A DNA stretch of 64,000 bases from Allonocardiopsis opalescens (GTDB lineage: Bacteria; Actinomycetota; Actinomycetes; Streptosporangiales; Streptosporangiaceae): contig NZ_PVZC01000002.1 in the NCBI RefSeq assembly GCF_003002095.1, positions 372,001-436,000 on the forward strand. Direction: 5' to 3'. Positions 24,852-35,184 of this stretch are shown here, in pieces. Each line of letters opens with the position of its first letter. Within the stretch, counting starts at the first letter, position 1. The notes under the pieces were generated by a model that searched no databases, was not told the DNA's origin, and worked only from the letters and a program-made list of their open reading frames with translations. Position numbers and translations under genes: made by a program.

Positions 24852-25328
24852 CTAGTTCTCGACCACGAAGTCGCCCTGGATGGTGTCGCGGGCCCACTCC
24901 ATGGCGCGGGCGGTCTCGGCGTCGCGGCGCGCGGTGATGATGATCCGGTTGCCGTCGGGGTCGTCGATGGTGAGGTCGGAGGTGAACCAGGGCGTGTCGG
25001 CGGGCCCCTCGACGCGGGCCCCGGCCGGGGCGGCGGCGCGCAGCGCGGCGGCCAGCCCGGCGAGGTCCTGCCCGGCCGCGAGGAAGCTCACGGTGGTGCT
25101 GCCGCGCTCGGGCTTCCCGGGCACGAGCAGCAGGTCCTGGTTGCGCGTGCGGCGCAGGTGCACCACCGCGGGGCCGCCGTCGGGGCCGGGGATGACGGCC
25201 AGGGAGACGAAGCCGACGGCCTGGTAGAAGGCGGTGGCGGCGGCGATGTCGGCGACCTGGAAGGTGGCGAACATCGGCATCGGGTAGATGGTCCGGTCGA
25301 TCACGGGTGCGGTGTCGTTCTCGCTCAT
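24852..25328 (-). CDS. VOC-family protein (glyoxalase/bleomycin resistance type)
   Basis: The 158-residue protein has the paired beta-alpha-beta-beta-beta modules of the vicinal oxygen chelate superfamily (FATFQVADIAAATAFYQAVG; LTIDDPDGNRIIITAR). Members sequester drugs or act as metal-dependent lyases and dioxygenases; the exact role is not readable. It begins at ATG 25328 and is followed closely by the TipA-like regulator in the same direction, so both are probably cotranscribed. Confidence 0.85.
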   Translation of the reverse strand: MSENDTAPVIDRTIYPMPMFATFQVADIAAATAFYQAVGFVSLAVIPGPDGGPAVVHLRRTRNQDLLLVPGKPERGSTTVSFLAAGQDLAGLAAALRAAAPAGARVEGPADTPWFTSDLTIDDPDGNRIIITARRDAETARAMEWARDTIQGDFVVEN

Positions 25329-25362
25329 GGGACCGACGTTAGGAGTTGACGTAACGGCAAGG

Positions 25363-28047
25363 TCAACCGCCGCTCGCGCCTCCCCGCGCGCCCTCCAGGG
25401 CGGCGGCGCGCGGGGCGGGCACGGCGCCGCGCGCCGGGGCGGGCAGGGCGGCGCGCAGCTCGTCGCCGAGCCACTGGCGCGGCTCCCCCGGGCGGTCCAG
25501 CCGGCGCAGGAAGGCCAGCACCCCGGTGGCGCCGGTGGCCCAGCCGCCGCCGGGGCGGCGGGTCTGGTCCAGGAAGACCGGCGCCCGCGGCGTGCCGTCG
25601 GAGCGGGTCAGCATCAGGCCGGCCACGTCGCGGGCGCGGTCGCGGTAGGCGCCGTCGCCGGTGTGCTCGGCCACGTCCAGCAGCAGCTCGCCGATCCCGG
25701 CCAGCCCGCAGCACTGCGAGGTGCCGGGCATCCGGGGCGCGTGCGCGTGGCAGGCGTCGGCGGCGGCCGCCGCCAGGCGCCGGTACTCCTCGGCGCGCGG
25801 CCCGGGGGCGCGCAGCAGCACCGTGCCGATCCCGGCCAGCCCCTGGCACAGCGAGGCGGCCGCGGGCCGGGCGGCGGGGCGGGCGGCCGCGTCCAGCAGC
25901 TCGGGCAGCCGGTCGGCCAGCGCCGCGAACCGGGCGTCGACGGCCGCGTCCAGCGGCTCGGCTTCGGGGCCGTCCGCCGCGACCGCGTCCGGGTGCGCCG
26001 CGGCCGCCCGCTGGTACAGCGCGAGCACGTGCGCCGCGCCGGCCAGGCCGTGCGCGAGGCCGAGCGCCCGGCCCGGCGGCGGCTCGCCGTCCGGTCCCGC
26101 GCCCTCCTCCCCAGGCGCCGCCTCGACCAGCCGCCGCGCGCAGCGGGCGGCCAGGCCGAGCCGGGTGCCGTCGCCGGTGTGGTGCCACAGCAGCAGCTGG
26201 CCGAGGCCGATCCCGGCGGCGCCGCCGGCCAGGTCGGCGCCGGGCGCCGCCTCCGGGGCGGAGCGGGCCAGCGCCCGCACGGAGCGGTCGAGCCCGGGAG
26301 GTTCCAGGGCGCGCGCCGCGGCGGCCAGGAAGACGGCCGCGCCGGCCTGGCCGGTCCACAGCCCGGGCGGCGCCTCGGCGAGGGTGAGGAAGCCGGCCGC
26401 CCAGTAGGCGAGCGCCTCGGCCAGCCGCCGCGACGCGGGGTCGCCGTGGCGCAGCAGCTCCATGCCGATCCCGGCGCCGCCCCGGTAGAGGTTGACGGGG
26501 CTGGGGAAGCCGGCCGGGCCGCGGTCGCCCCCTTCGAGCAGCGCGCGGGCGGCGGTGTGCGCCTGCTCCAGCGCGCCGTGCAGCAGCGCGGGCACCGAGC
26601 CGGCCGCCACCGTGTAGCGGGGGGCGCCGCGCGGGGCCGGGACGGCCGGGCGCCGCTCGCGCAGCGCCCGCACCGCGGCGCACCGGCGGGCGGGGTCGTC
26701 GGCGACGAGTTCGGGGATGAGGTCCCTGACCGGGTGCGGCCCGGGGTGCTGGGCGCGCAGGGTGGCCGCCATCCGCCCGTCGTCGGGCACCCGCCGGGTC
26801 GGGCGGGTCAGCGGCGCCATCCCGGTGGCGGCGTAGAACAGGGTGGCGCCCAGGGAGTAGTAGTCGTCGGCAACCCCGGTGGGCTCGCCGCGCTCCTGCG
26901 CGGGCGAGGAGTAGCCGGGGGTCCAGCCGTGGAAGCGCTGGCCGGCGCCGTGGCCGAGTTCGAAGTCGACCAGGGTGAGCCGGCCGCCGTCGCCGACCAC
27001 CACGTTCTTGGGCGCCAGGTCGCCGATGACGACGCCGCGCCCGTGCACCGCGTCGACCACCGCGAGCAGCCTGGCGGCCAGCCCGGCGAGGTCGCGCTCG
27101 GCCGTGGTGTAGGGGCCGCGCTCGATCACGTCGACGCGCAGGTCGCAGGGGCCGGCGTCGGTGGTGACCAGGAACTCGTCCGGGCCGTGCCTGAAGTGGT
27201 CGAGCACCTGCGGCACCCCGTCCAGGCCGGCCAGCGCCTCCAGCACCCGACGCTCCTCGCGCAGCCGGGTGCGGGCGTCGCGCCGCCCCGAGCGGTCCTC
27301 CTCGGTGTGGGCGCGCGCCTCCTTGACCACCACGGCGGCGCCGGTCACCTGGTCGGTCCCCCGGTACACGCCGCCGGTGGCGCGCCGCTGCAGCGCCGAC
27401 GGCACCGCGTAGCGGCCGCCGAGCAGCAGTTCGGCCGGGCCCTGGCGGGCGTCGCCGTCCGGCCCGGGGGGCGGGGGCAGTGCCCCGGTGAGCGGGTCGG
27501 GGCTCCAGGTCGGCGGGTGGTAGCCGGCGGTGGGGGCGGCGGGGTGCGGTCGGCCGTCGGGGCCGCGCACCACGCTCTCGAAGTCGCCGGCGGCGCCGGC
27601 GGCGTAGCCGGGGCGGAAGGGCGCGTAGCGGTAGTAGACGGGGGCGTCGGGGCGGACCCTGCGGTCGCCGTCGACGCGCGGCCCCTCCAGGCCGACCAGT
27701 TCGGCGGCGAGCTTCCCGGCCAGTCCGGCGAAGTGCTCGGGATCCGGGTAGACGGTGACGGCCTTGCCGACACCGCCGATCCCGCTCCGCGAGGAGTTGA
27801 TCTCGACCATCGCCTGCACGTCGCGGGCGAACTCGAAGCGGCACGGCGCCTCCAGCAGCAGCGGCAGCACCCGCTCGACCGTGGCGCCCAGGGTGGACGG
27901 CCGGGCCGAGATGTGGATCTTCCAGCCCTGCGGCGGGAGGTCGAGCCCCGGTGCCAGCACCTCGGCCCATCTGCCGCGGTCCGTCACGACCCGGCCGTAC
28001 TCCCGCGCACGCTCCCGCACCAGGGCGAGCACCGTTCCGTCCGCCAT
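25363..28047 (-). CDS. Class III lanthionine synthetase-like protein (LanKC)
   Basis: The 894-residue protein shows the three LanKC parts: an N-terminal lyase-like domain (about 1-210; PQGWKIHISARPS and APVYYRYAPFRP), a Ser/Thr kinase-like domain (about 230-460; VVVKEA, IGDLAPKNVVV, LVDFELG) and a LanC-like cyclase domain (about 500-880; GLAHGLAG, SLCQGLAG, SQCCGLAG). The enzyme phosphorylates, eliminates and cyclises Ser/Thr/Cys in a precursor peptide. In the LanC part the usual CHG zinc motif reads CCG. No precursor peptide or ABC transporter is visible beside it. GGGGGAGG precedes ATG 28047, which decides the start against a much longer frame. Confidence 0.85.
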   Translation of the reverse strand: MADGTVLALVRERAREYGRVVTDRGRWAEVLAPGLDLPPQGWKIHISARPSTLGATVERVLPLLLEAPCRFEFARDVQAMVEINSSRSGIGGVGKAVTVYPDPEHFAGLAGKLAAELVGLEGPRVDGDRRVRPDAPVYYRYAPFRPGYAAGAAGDFESVVRGPDGRPHPAAPTAGYHPPTWSPDPLTGALPPPPGPDGDARQGPAELLLGGRYAVPSALQRRATGGVYRGTDQVTGAAVVVKEARAHTEEDRSGRRDARTRLREERRVLEALAGLDGVPQVLDHFRHGPDEFLVTTDAGPCDLRVDVIERGPYTTAERDLAGLAARLLAVVDAVHGRGVVIGDLAPKNVVVGDGGRLTLVDFELGHGAGQRFHGWTPGYSSPAQERGEPTGVADDYYSLGATLFYAATGMAPLTRPTRRVPDDGRMAATLRAQHPGPHPVRDLIPELVADDPARRCAAVRALRERRPAVPAPRGAPRYTVAAGSVPALLHGALEQAHTAARALLEGGDRGPAGFPSPVNLYRGGAGIGMELLRHGDPASRRLAEALAYWAAGFLTLAEAPPGLWTGQAGAAVFLAAAARALEPPGLDRSVRALARSAPEAAPGADLAGGAAGIGLGQLLLWHHTGDGTRLGLAARCARRLVEAAPGEEGAGPDGEPPPGRALGLAHGLAGAAHVLALYQRAAAAHPDAVAADGPEAEPLDAAVDARFAALADRLPELLDAAARPAARPAAASLCQGLAGIGTVLLRAPGPRAEEYRRLAAAAADACHAHAPRMPGTSQCCGLAGIGELLLDVAEHTGDGAYRDRARDVAGLMLTRSDGTPRAPVFLDQTRRPGGGWATGATGVLAFLRRLDRPGEPRQWLGDELRAALPAPARGAVPAPRAAALEGARGGASGG

Positions 28048-28449
28048 CGCCGCCTCCCCCGAAAGCCCGTGGTCCGCACCCGGCGGCCCGCGCCGCTCCG
28101 GCCGCGGCGTCCGGGCCCCGCTCCGCTGCACGGCCGGGCGCCGAGGGGCGGGCCTCGGCCGGTGCCGGGCGTTCCGGCAGGGCGGAGCGGTCGGGGTGCG
28201 AGGTCGACGCCCGGCGCGAGCGGATGGGCCACCCTCCGTACGCGACCGGTTACCCTGCTGCCCGTCCGCCCGCCGCGAAAACCCCCCGTAACGGTCCTTC
28301 ACCGACATCGCCGCAGGCCAGGGCGGAACGGCGCCATAGCCGCGCGGATCGGCCGCCGGGCGCGGACGCGCGGAGGGCGGCGGCGGTGGACTCGGTCGTC
28401 GTGTACCGGAGGCGATGGGCGGAGGCACACCGCGCCGCCCGACCGGATG
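28048..28449. other. Intergenic region upstream of LanKC
   Basis: About 400 bp between blaB-like and LanKC genes, both on the minus strand. I looked for a lanthipeptide precursor (a short gene with a helical leader and Ser/Thr/Cys-rich tail) and saw none on either strand. A 7-bp hairpin (28140-28146 with 28153-28159) could end blaB transcription; the LanKC promoter must lie here too. Confidence 0.5.
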
Positions 28450-29376
28450 TCACTGGCCGCCGGTGCTCGCGATGGCCGGGTTGAGAGAGCGGAGATGCCG
28501 ATGGAGCAGTCGTGCGGCCTCGCCGAGCGCGGCGTCGGCCGCCGGCTGCGCGCGCGCCGGGACTGATGACTCCGAGAGGACGGCGATCGCGTAGCGGTCG
28601 CCGAACTCGTGCTCGAGCACGCCGGCCTCGTGGCGCAGGGTGAGGAAGGTACCGGCCTTGGAGGACCACCGGGCGACGTCGGACTCCAAATCGGGAGCCA
28701 GGCGCTGGCGCAGCATGTTGGCGGCCATGAGTTCGCGCAGCCGGACCGCCCACGGACCGGTTGCGGACCAGATGTCGGCGAGCAGGTCGGTGAGGGCACG
28801 GGCGGTCCCAACGTTGGCGCGTGCGACGTCCAGCTGCGGGATCACATCGCCGCCACCGCGGGTCGCCGACCGGATGGCGAGTGCGAGTGCGAGGTGCGGT
28901 CCTTCGTCGCCGAGTCGCTCGGCGACACTGCGCTGCAGGTCGTCCACGAGGTGCCGGACCGTGATGTCGCGGTGGCCGCGCTTGCGCAGCGCTGCCGTGA
29001 CCTCCTCCGGCGGGCACAGGCGGAAGAGTTCGTCGCCGGCCGCGTTGTCGCTGACGCACATCGCGAGGTACATCAGGTCGTCCACCGCGATCCTCGCCGG
29101 CCGGCGGAAGCGGCTGAGCCCGCCCGGACCCGTTGTGCTGTGCGCCGGATCGATGTCGACGGCGTCGTCGAGTGCCGGGCCGTCGCCGCGGTCGTGCCGG
29201 ATCAGCAGCGCCATCACGAGCGGCAGTTTGACCACTGAGGCGAGCGGGAAGGCCCGGTCCGCGTCGAGAGCGATCTCGCGTCCGGTCTCCAGGTCGCGCA
29301 CGCAGATGCCGGCCCGGAGCCCGGCGCGGTCGAGGAGGTCCGTGACCTCGGCGAGCAGTCGTGCTTCAGTCGGCAT
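28450..29376 (-). CDS. blaB: Cytoplasmic class A beta-lactamase-like protein, BlaB type
   Basis: The 308-residue protein has the penicillin-recognising serine enzyme motifs: S47-V-V-K50, S109-D-N111 and a KAG triad (WSSKAGTF), but no signal peptide, so it should remain in the cytoplasm. It is encoded directly after a LysR-type gene with an 11-bp overlap. This matches the blaA-blaB pair of Streptomyces cacaoi, where BlaB, a protein with beta-lactamase motifs but a regulatory role, works with LysR-type BlaA to induce blaL. Regulatory function is inferred from that precedent. Confidence 0.8.
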   Translation of the reverse strand: MPTEARLLAEVTDLLDRAGLRAGICVRDLETGREIALDADRAFPLASVVKLPLVMALLIRHDRGDGPALDDAVDIDPAHSTTGPGGLSRFRRPARIAVDDLMYLAMCVSDNAAGDELFRLCPPEEVTAALRKRGHRDITVRHLVDDLQRSVAERLGDEGPHLALALAIRSATRGGGDVIPQLDVARANVGTARALTDLLADIWSATGPWAVRLRELMAANMLRQRLAPDLESDVARWSSKAGTFLTLRHEAGVLEHEFGDRYAIAVLSESSVPARAQPAADAALGEAARLLHRHLRSLNPAIASTGGQ

Positions 29377-30262
29377 CCGGAGCTCCCGCGGTGTCGTCGG
29401 GCGGATGCAGGAGCTCGCCGATGAGCGGCGCGAGCAGGTCGGCCGCGTGCCTCCGGTCGGCTCCGGCGAGTAGGTCGTGGCCGCGGCGCAGCGCGGGATC
29501 GACCATGGGACGCCAGTGCAGGGCGAACCGGGCGGCATCGGCCGCCGTGGTCAGGACGAGGTCCGAGGTCCCGATGGCCCGCTGAACGGCTACGACGGTG
29601 CTCGTCCAGCGCACCTGGCCGAGTGCCAGGCCGTGCGCGTCGCGTGCGCGTTCCAGTGGGTCGCGGATATGGGCGACGTCGTCCTCCGCGGTCCCCCACA
29701 GGGTGACCGCGGTGCGGTCGCGCCGACCGCGCCGGAGTTCGGTCAGGTGGAAGGGCCCGGCCGCTCCGCCGCGCGCGGCCACGCCCAGGGGGGAGGTCCA
29801 TCGCGCGACATCGGCGGGAGCCGTGACGACCGCGAGGTCGACCAGATCCCCCGCCAGGGCACGACGCCGTCCGTCCGGATCGCCGGGCCGGGTCTCGACG
29901 GCGACACCGCGTGCGAGTGCGCGGGACGCCAGGTAGGCGATTTCCACGATCTCAGGGCCATCGGGCAGCGCCAGCAGCAGAGCGCCCTCACGGTGGCGGG
30001 CGGCCCCGTCGTGCAAGGCCTGCACGGCGGCCACGACCTGCTCGGCGACCGGAAGCATGGTCCTGCCGTAGCGGGTGAGGGAGACGCGCCGGGAGGAGCG
30101 CTCCAGCAGCGCGCCGCCCAGCGCACGCTCCAGCGCGGCGACGCGCCGACTCACCACGGGCTGCGAGACGGCGATGGACGCCGCGCCCACCGTGAAACTC
30201 TCCTGCCGCGCGACGGCCACGAACGCCTGGCACGCCGGAACGAGGTCGAGCGTACGAGCCAT
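29366..30262 (-). CDS. blaA: LysR-family regulator, BlaA type
   Basis: The 298-residue protein has an N-terminal LysR winged helix (about 5-65; ASIAVSQPVVSRRVAALERA) and a substrate-binding-like effector domain. It is divergent from a class A beta-lactamase gene and overlaps the downstream blaB-like gene, the classic AmpR/BlaA arrangement, so it should activate the beta-lactamase in response to cell-wall stress. ATG 30262 is preferred over an upstream GTG because GGGAAAGG lies just before it. The 73-bp gap to the beta-lactamase must contain both promoters and the LysR box. Confidence 0.85.
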   Translation of the reverse strand: MARTLDLVPACQAFVAVARQESFTVGAASIAVSQPVVSRRVAALERALGGALLERSSRRVSLTRYGRTMLPVAEQVVAAVQALHDGAARHREGALLLALPDGPEIVEIAYLASRALARGVAVETRPGDPDGRRRALAGDLVDLAVVTAPADVARWTSPLGVAARGGAAGPFHLTELRRGRRDRTAVTLWGTAEDDVAHIRDPLERARDAHGLALGQVRWTSTVVAVQRAIGTSDLVLTTAADAARFALHWRPMVDPALRRGHDLLAGADRRHAADLLAPLIGELLHPPDDTAGAPDAD

Positions 30263-30335
30263 GCATGCCTTTCCCACATTGATCCGCCGGATTTCATGCT
30301 GTGACAGCGTAACGACGCGGCGGCACGATCGTCAC

Positions 30336-31265
30336 ATGACTCCTCGTCCTTCTCTTCTGGCCCGTCCCTTGTCCCGTCGCACGGCGCTCGGCGGTCTGCT
30401 CGTCAGCTCGCTCGGGGCTCTCGTCGGCTGCGCGGGCGACGAACGTCCGGGCACCGGGCCCGATCCCACCCCCATCCCCGCTTCCGACCCGGGAGGCGTC
30501 GTAGATGGGCTGGTCGCCCTGGAAGAGCGCACCGGCCGCACGGTCGGGGCGGTACTGCTCGAAGGCGGCCGGCGGCTCGTGGCGCACCGGCCGGACCAGG
30601 TGATGCCGACGTGCTCGGTGTTCAAGAGCTTCCTCGTGGCCGCGCTCCTGCACGACCGGGGCGACGACCGCGAATACTGGTATGACGCGGCGATCGATTA
30701 CGACGAGTCCGACGTCGTCATCAACTCGGCGGTGCTGTCAGAGCGCAGCGGTCCCATCAGCCCCCATGATCTTGCCGAGGCCGCCCTGCGCTACAGCGAC
30801 AACACGGCTGCGAACCTGCTGCTCGCCGAGTTGGGCGGCCCAGCGGTACTGACGGAGTTCACCCGATCGCTCGGCGCGGCGGTCACGAGGTTCGACCGCC
30901 TCGAACCCGAACTGAACGCCGCGGTGCCCGGCGACGACCGCGACACCAGCACTCCGGCCGAGGTGGCGATGCTGATGCATGCCGTCCTCGTGGAGCGAAG
31001 CGCCGGTGCCTACACCGCCGCTCGGCTGAACACCTGGATGCTCTGGAACGAGACCTCACGGATCACCGAAGCGCTGCGGACCGGCGACGAGCTCACCGAC
31101 CGTACAGGCGCGGGCGCGTACGGCGTCGTCAACGACGCCGGCGTCCTGTACCGCCCGGGGCAGCCCCCTCGCAGCTTCGCGGTGATGACCCGGACCGACG
31201 ACGAGGACGCCGAGAACGACGACGCGGTCGTGCTCGAAGCGGCACGCCTCCTCCTCGGCTCATGA
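30336..31265 (+). CDS. blaL: Class A beta-lactamase, Tat/lipoprotein exported
   Basis: The 309-residue protein begins with a twin-arginine-like signal (SRRTALGG) and a lipobox (LGALVGC, Cys32). Active-site motifs are S94-V-F-K97, S154-D-N156, E190-P-E-L-N194 and DRTG in place of the common KTG; Arg in this position is known in some class A enzymes. It hydrolyses beta-lactams outside the cell. It is divergent from the LysR-type blaA gene. The ATG was chosen because the signal peptide begins there; the longer frame overlaps blaA. Confidence 0.88.
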   Translation: MTPRPSLLARPLSRRTALGGLLVSSLGALVGCAGDERPGTGPDPTPIPASDPGGVVDGLVALEERTGRTVGAVLLEGGRRLVAHRPDQVMPTCSVFKSFLVAALLHDRGDDREYWYDAAIDYDESDVVINSAVLSERSGPISPHDLAEAALRYSDNTAANLLLAELGGPAVLTEFTRSLGAAVTRFDRLEPELNAAVPGDDRDTSTPAEVAMLMHAVLVERSAGAYTAARLNTWMLWNETSRITEALRTGDELTDRTGAGAYGVVNDAGVLYRPGQPPRSFAVMTRTDDEDAENDDAVVLEAARLLLGS

Positions 31266-31335
31266 CCGACTCGCACGGTCTCGGACCGGCCGCCCGGGAC
31301 GGCGTCGGCGTCGGCCGATGCCGCCGGTCACCGCA

Positions 31336-32292
31336 CTAGGCTGAGCGCGACCGCGAGCGGCTGACCTCGTACAGCGCCACGCCGGAGGCGACCGACGCGT
31401 TCAGCGACTCGGCCGCCGGGCCCATCGGGATGCGGGCCACCAGGTCGCAGCGCTCGCGCACCAGGCGCGACAGGCCGCGGCCCTCGGAGCCGACCACCAC
31501 CACGACCGGGCCGGTGAGCAGGTCGACCGCGTCAATGTCGGCCTCGGCCGTGCCGTCCAGGCCGACCACGAACAGGCCGGCCCGCCGGTAGTCCTCCAGG
31601 GTGCGGGTGAGGTTCACCGCCCGCGCCACCGGCAGCCGGGCCAGGGTGCCGGCCGAGGTCTTCCAGGCGGCGGCGGTCACCCCGGCCGCGCGGCGCTCCG
31701 GGATGAGCAGGCCGTGCGCCCCGAACGCGGCCGCCGAGCGGGCCACCGCGCCGAGGTTGTGGGGGTCGGTGATGCCGTCAAGCGCCACCACCAGCGCGGG
31801 CGCCTCGGCCGCCATGGCCGATTCGAGCAGTTCGCCGGGGTGCACGTACGGGAACGGCGGCACCACCAGGGCCAGGCCCTGGTGCGGCGCGCCCTCGGTG
31901 CGCCGGTCCAGCTCGGCCCGGCCGGCCTCCTGCACGGGCACGCCGAGGTCGCCGGCGATGCGGACGGCCTCCTTGACGCGGTCGTCGGCGTCGACGCTCA
32001 CGCCCAGCAGCAGCGCGTCGGCGGGGACGCGGGCCCGCAGCGCCTCGACCACCGGGTTGCGGCCGACCACCATCTCGCGCTCGCCCCGGCCGCGGCGCGC
32101 CGCGACGGCGCGCGGGGCGGGGGCGTCGCCGAACTTGGCGTCGCGCTTGGCGGCGCGGTCGGCCTGCTTCTTGCCGTACCAGTGCCGCTGCGAGGCGGGG
32201 ATGGTGTCCTTGCGCCCTTCCAGGGCGCGGTGGCCCTTTCCGCCGCTGCCCTTGGGCGCCCGCGATCCGCGGCCGCCTTTGCTGGCCGTCAT
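31336..32292 (-). CDS. rlmB: 23S rRNA (guanosine-2'-O)-methyltransferase RlmB
   Basis: The 318-residue SpoU/TrmH-family enzyme has a basic, Gly/Lys-rich N-terminal extension (1-75), the substrate-binding domain (about 75-150; VVGRNPVVEALRA) and the SPOUT domain with its three motifs: DGITDPHNLGAVARSA, VVVVGSEGRGLSRLV and IPMGPAAESLNASVA. It methylates a conserved guanosine (E. coli G2251) in the peptidyl transferase region. It lies downstream of cysS on the same strand, the usual actinobacterial order. The longer frame starts upstream of the GGGAG site and is rejected. Confidence 0.92.
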   Translation of the reverse strand: MTASKGGRGSRAPKGSGGKGHRALEGRKDTIPASQRHWYGKKQADRAAKRDAKFGDAPAPRAVAARRGRGEREMVVGRNPVVEALRARVPADALLLGVSVDADDRVKEAVRIAGDLGVPVQEAGRAELDRRTEGAPHQGLALVVPPFPYVHPGELLESAMAAEAPALVVALDGITDPHNLGAVARSAAAFGAHGLLIPERRAAGVTAAAWKTSAGTLARLPVARAVNLTRTLEDYRRAGLFVVGLDGTAEADIDAVDLLTGPVVVVVGSEGRGLSRLVRERCDLVARIPMGPAAESLNASVASGVALYEVSRSRSRSA

Positions 32293-32434
32293 GGTGCTTC
32301 TCCCGATCGAAAGGGGGCGGCGCTGGGACGGACTGACAGGATCGGTCCGGCCGCCGTTGGGTCGTACGCGAGCGGCGCCGCCGCCGGGGCGTGGCGCCCG
32401 CAACCCTCCGATGCTATGCGAGCGCCGGGCCCGC

Positions 32435-33826
<1,392 letters not shown>

Positions 33827-33990
33827 GTCTCACAGGTTAGGCGATCGGCCTCCGCGAAGGGCCGCGTCCGCGAGGATTGCGGCCGCCCCGTCCCGGACGC
33901 GGCCGGGCGCGTCCGGCCGCATCCCCAGATCCCCGGCGCCGACGATCAACTACCCCCGAGTCACGGCAAACTTGGCTAATCTCCCTTCTG

Positions 33991-35181
33991 ATGGAGACCA
34001 GACACCCCAGGTCCGCGCGCCCAGCGGCCCCCCGGCCCCCCAGCCGGCGCCGGCTCCCCCGGCTGCTGGCCACCCTCAGCGTGCTGCTGGTCGGCCTCGC
34101 GGTGGGCGGCGCCGCGGTCTACCTGTCCTTCGCCGCGATCCTCGCCCTGGTGGTGCGCGGCGGCGTGCCCGCCCAGCAGGCCTTCCTGTACCCGTCGCTC
34201 GGCTACGCGCTGCTGGCCGCCTTCTTCATCGGCGTGCTGGCCCTCAACGCCCGCCACTGGGTGCTGGTGCTCGCCACCGAGCTGCTGTTCTACGCGCTGC
34301 TGGTCCTGCTGCTGGCCGCCACCGTCTACGGCGCCGCCCCGGCCGGTATCGTCCGCCCCGACCTCGCCACCGGCCTGGCCGCCATCCCCTGGCTCGCCTT
34401 CGGGCTGGTCTCCTGGCTGCTGTTCACCCTGGTGCGCGCGCCCGACGACGACGAGCGCGCCGAGCCGCCCGCCGGGCACGCCGACCGGCCCGAGTACACC
34501 GACGCCCCCGAGCAGGCCGGGCCGGCCGACACCACCGTGCCGCTGGCCCCCGTCCGCGCCCTGCCCGAGCCGCCCGCCCTGTCCGAGCAGCGGCCCGAGC
34601 CCGGGCCCGAGCCGGACGCCCGGCCGGCCGCGGCCGCCGCGAGCGGCGCTCCGGCCGAGGCGGACGGCCCCGAGGCGCCGCCCCCCGGGCCGCCCCGCCC
34701 GGGTGAACCGGAGCCCGCCGGGGCGCCTGAGCCCGAGCCGGACCGCGAGCCCGCGGTGTCCGCAGTGTCGGCCGCGAACGCGACCACCACCACCGGCCGC
34801 TTCCGGCGCCCCGAGCCCGAGCCGGTCACCGAGCCGGCGCCCGAGCCCGAGGCGCCCGGCGAGCCAGCCGCGGCGCCCTCGCTGGCCCGGGTCCCGGTCC
34901 GCCACCGCGACGTGCGGCGGCACACCCTCCCCCGGCTGCCGCAGCGCACCCCGGGCACCACCGGCCACCACCCGCGCACGCCCGTCGACGAGCCCGCGCC
35001 CCTGGCGGCCCCGGCCCCCGCCCGCGGCGGCGAAGCCGCCGCCCGGTCGCGCGGCTACGACGACGAGGGCGCCGTGCCCGACCCCCAGCCCGACGACCCC
35101 TCAGGCGACGAATCGCACGCCGTGCCGACCGAGCCGCCCATGGGCCGGGTGCGCAGCGGGCCCGTGCCGCCGGGCGGCTGA
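33991..35181 (+). CDS. Membrane protein with Pro/Glu-rich cytoplasmic tail
   Basis: The 396-residue protein has four predicted membrane helices in its first 155 residues (for example LLATLSVLLVGLAVGGAAVY and LATELLFYALLVLLLAATVY), followed by a long, disordered tail of Pro, Glu and Ala repeats (160-396). No known function. The ATG at 33991 begins the protein just before the first helix; TAATCT lies about 13 bp upstream and no ribosome binding site is visible, so the transcript may be leaderless. The FAH-like gene starts three bases after its stop, implying cotranscription. Confidence 0.75.
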   Translation: METRHPRSARPAAPRPPSRRRLPRLLATLSVLLVGLAVGGAAVYLSFAAILALVVRGGVPAQQAFLYPSLGYALLAAFFIGVLALNARHWVLVLATELLFYALLVLLLAATVYGAAPAGIVRPDLATGLAAIPWLAFGLVSWLLFTLVRAPDDDERAEPPAGHADRPEYTDAPEQAGPADTTVPLAPVRALPEPPALSEQRPEPGPEPDARPAAAAASGAPAEADGPEAPPPGPPRPGEPEPAGAPEPEPDREPAVSAVSAANATTTTGRFRRPEPEPVTEPAPEPEAPGEPAAAPSLARVPVRHRDVRRHTLPRLPQRTPGTTGHHPRTPVDEPAPLAAPAPARGGEAAARSRGYDDEGAVPDPQPDDPSGDESHAVPTEPPMGRVRSGPVPPGG

Positions 35182-35184
35182 GCC

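Noticed and set aside
28048-28449. A lanthipeptide precursor gene next to LanKC.
   Set aside because: No short frame with a plausible leader and a Ser/Thr/Cys-rich core was found on either strand.
25288-28566. A 1092-residue plus-strand frame opposite LanKC.
   Set aside because: Repetitive Gly/Arg/Ala/Val composition and no motif; the LanKC domains on the minus strand are unmistakable.
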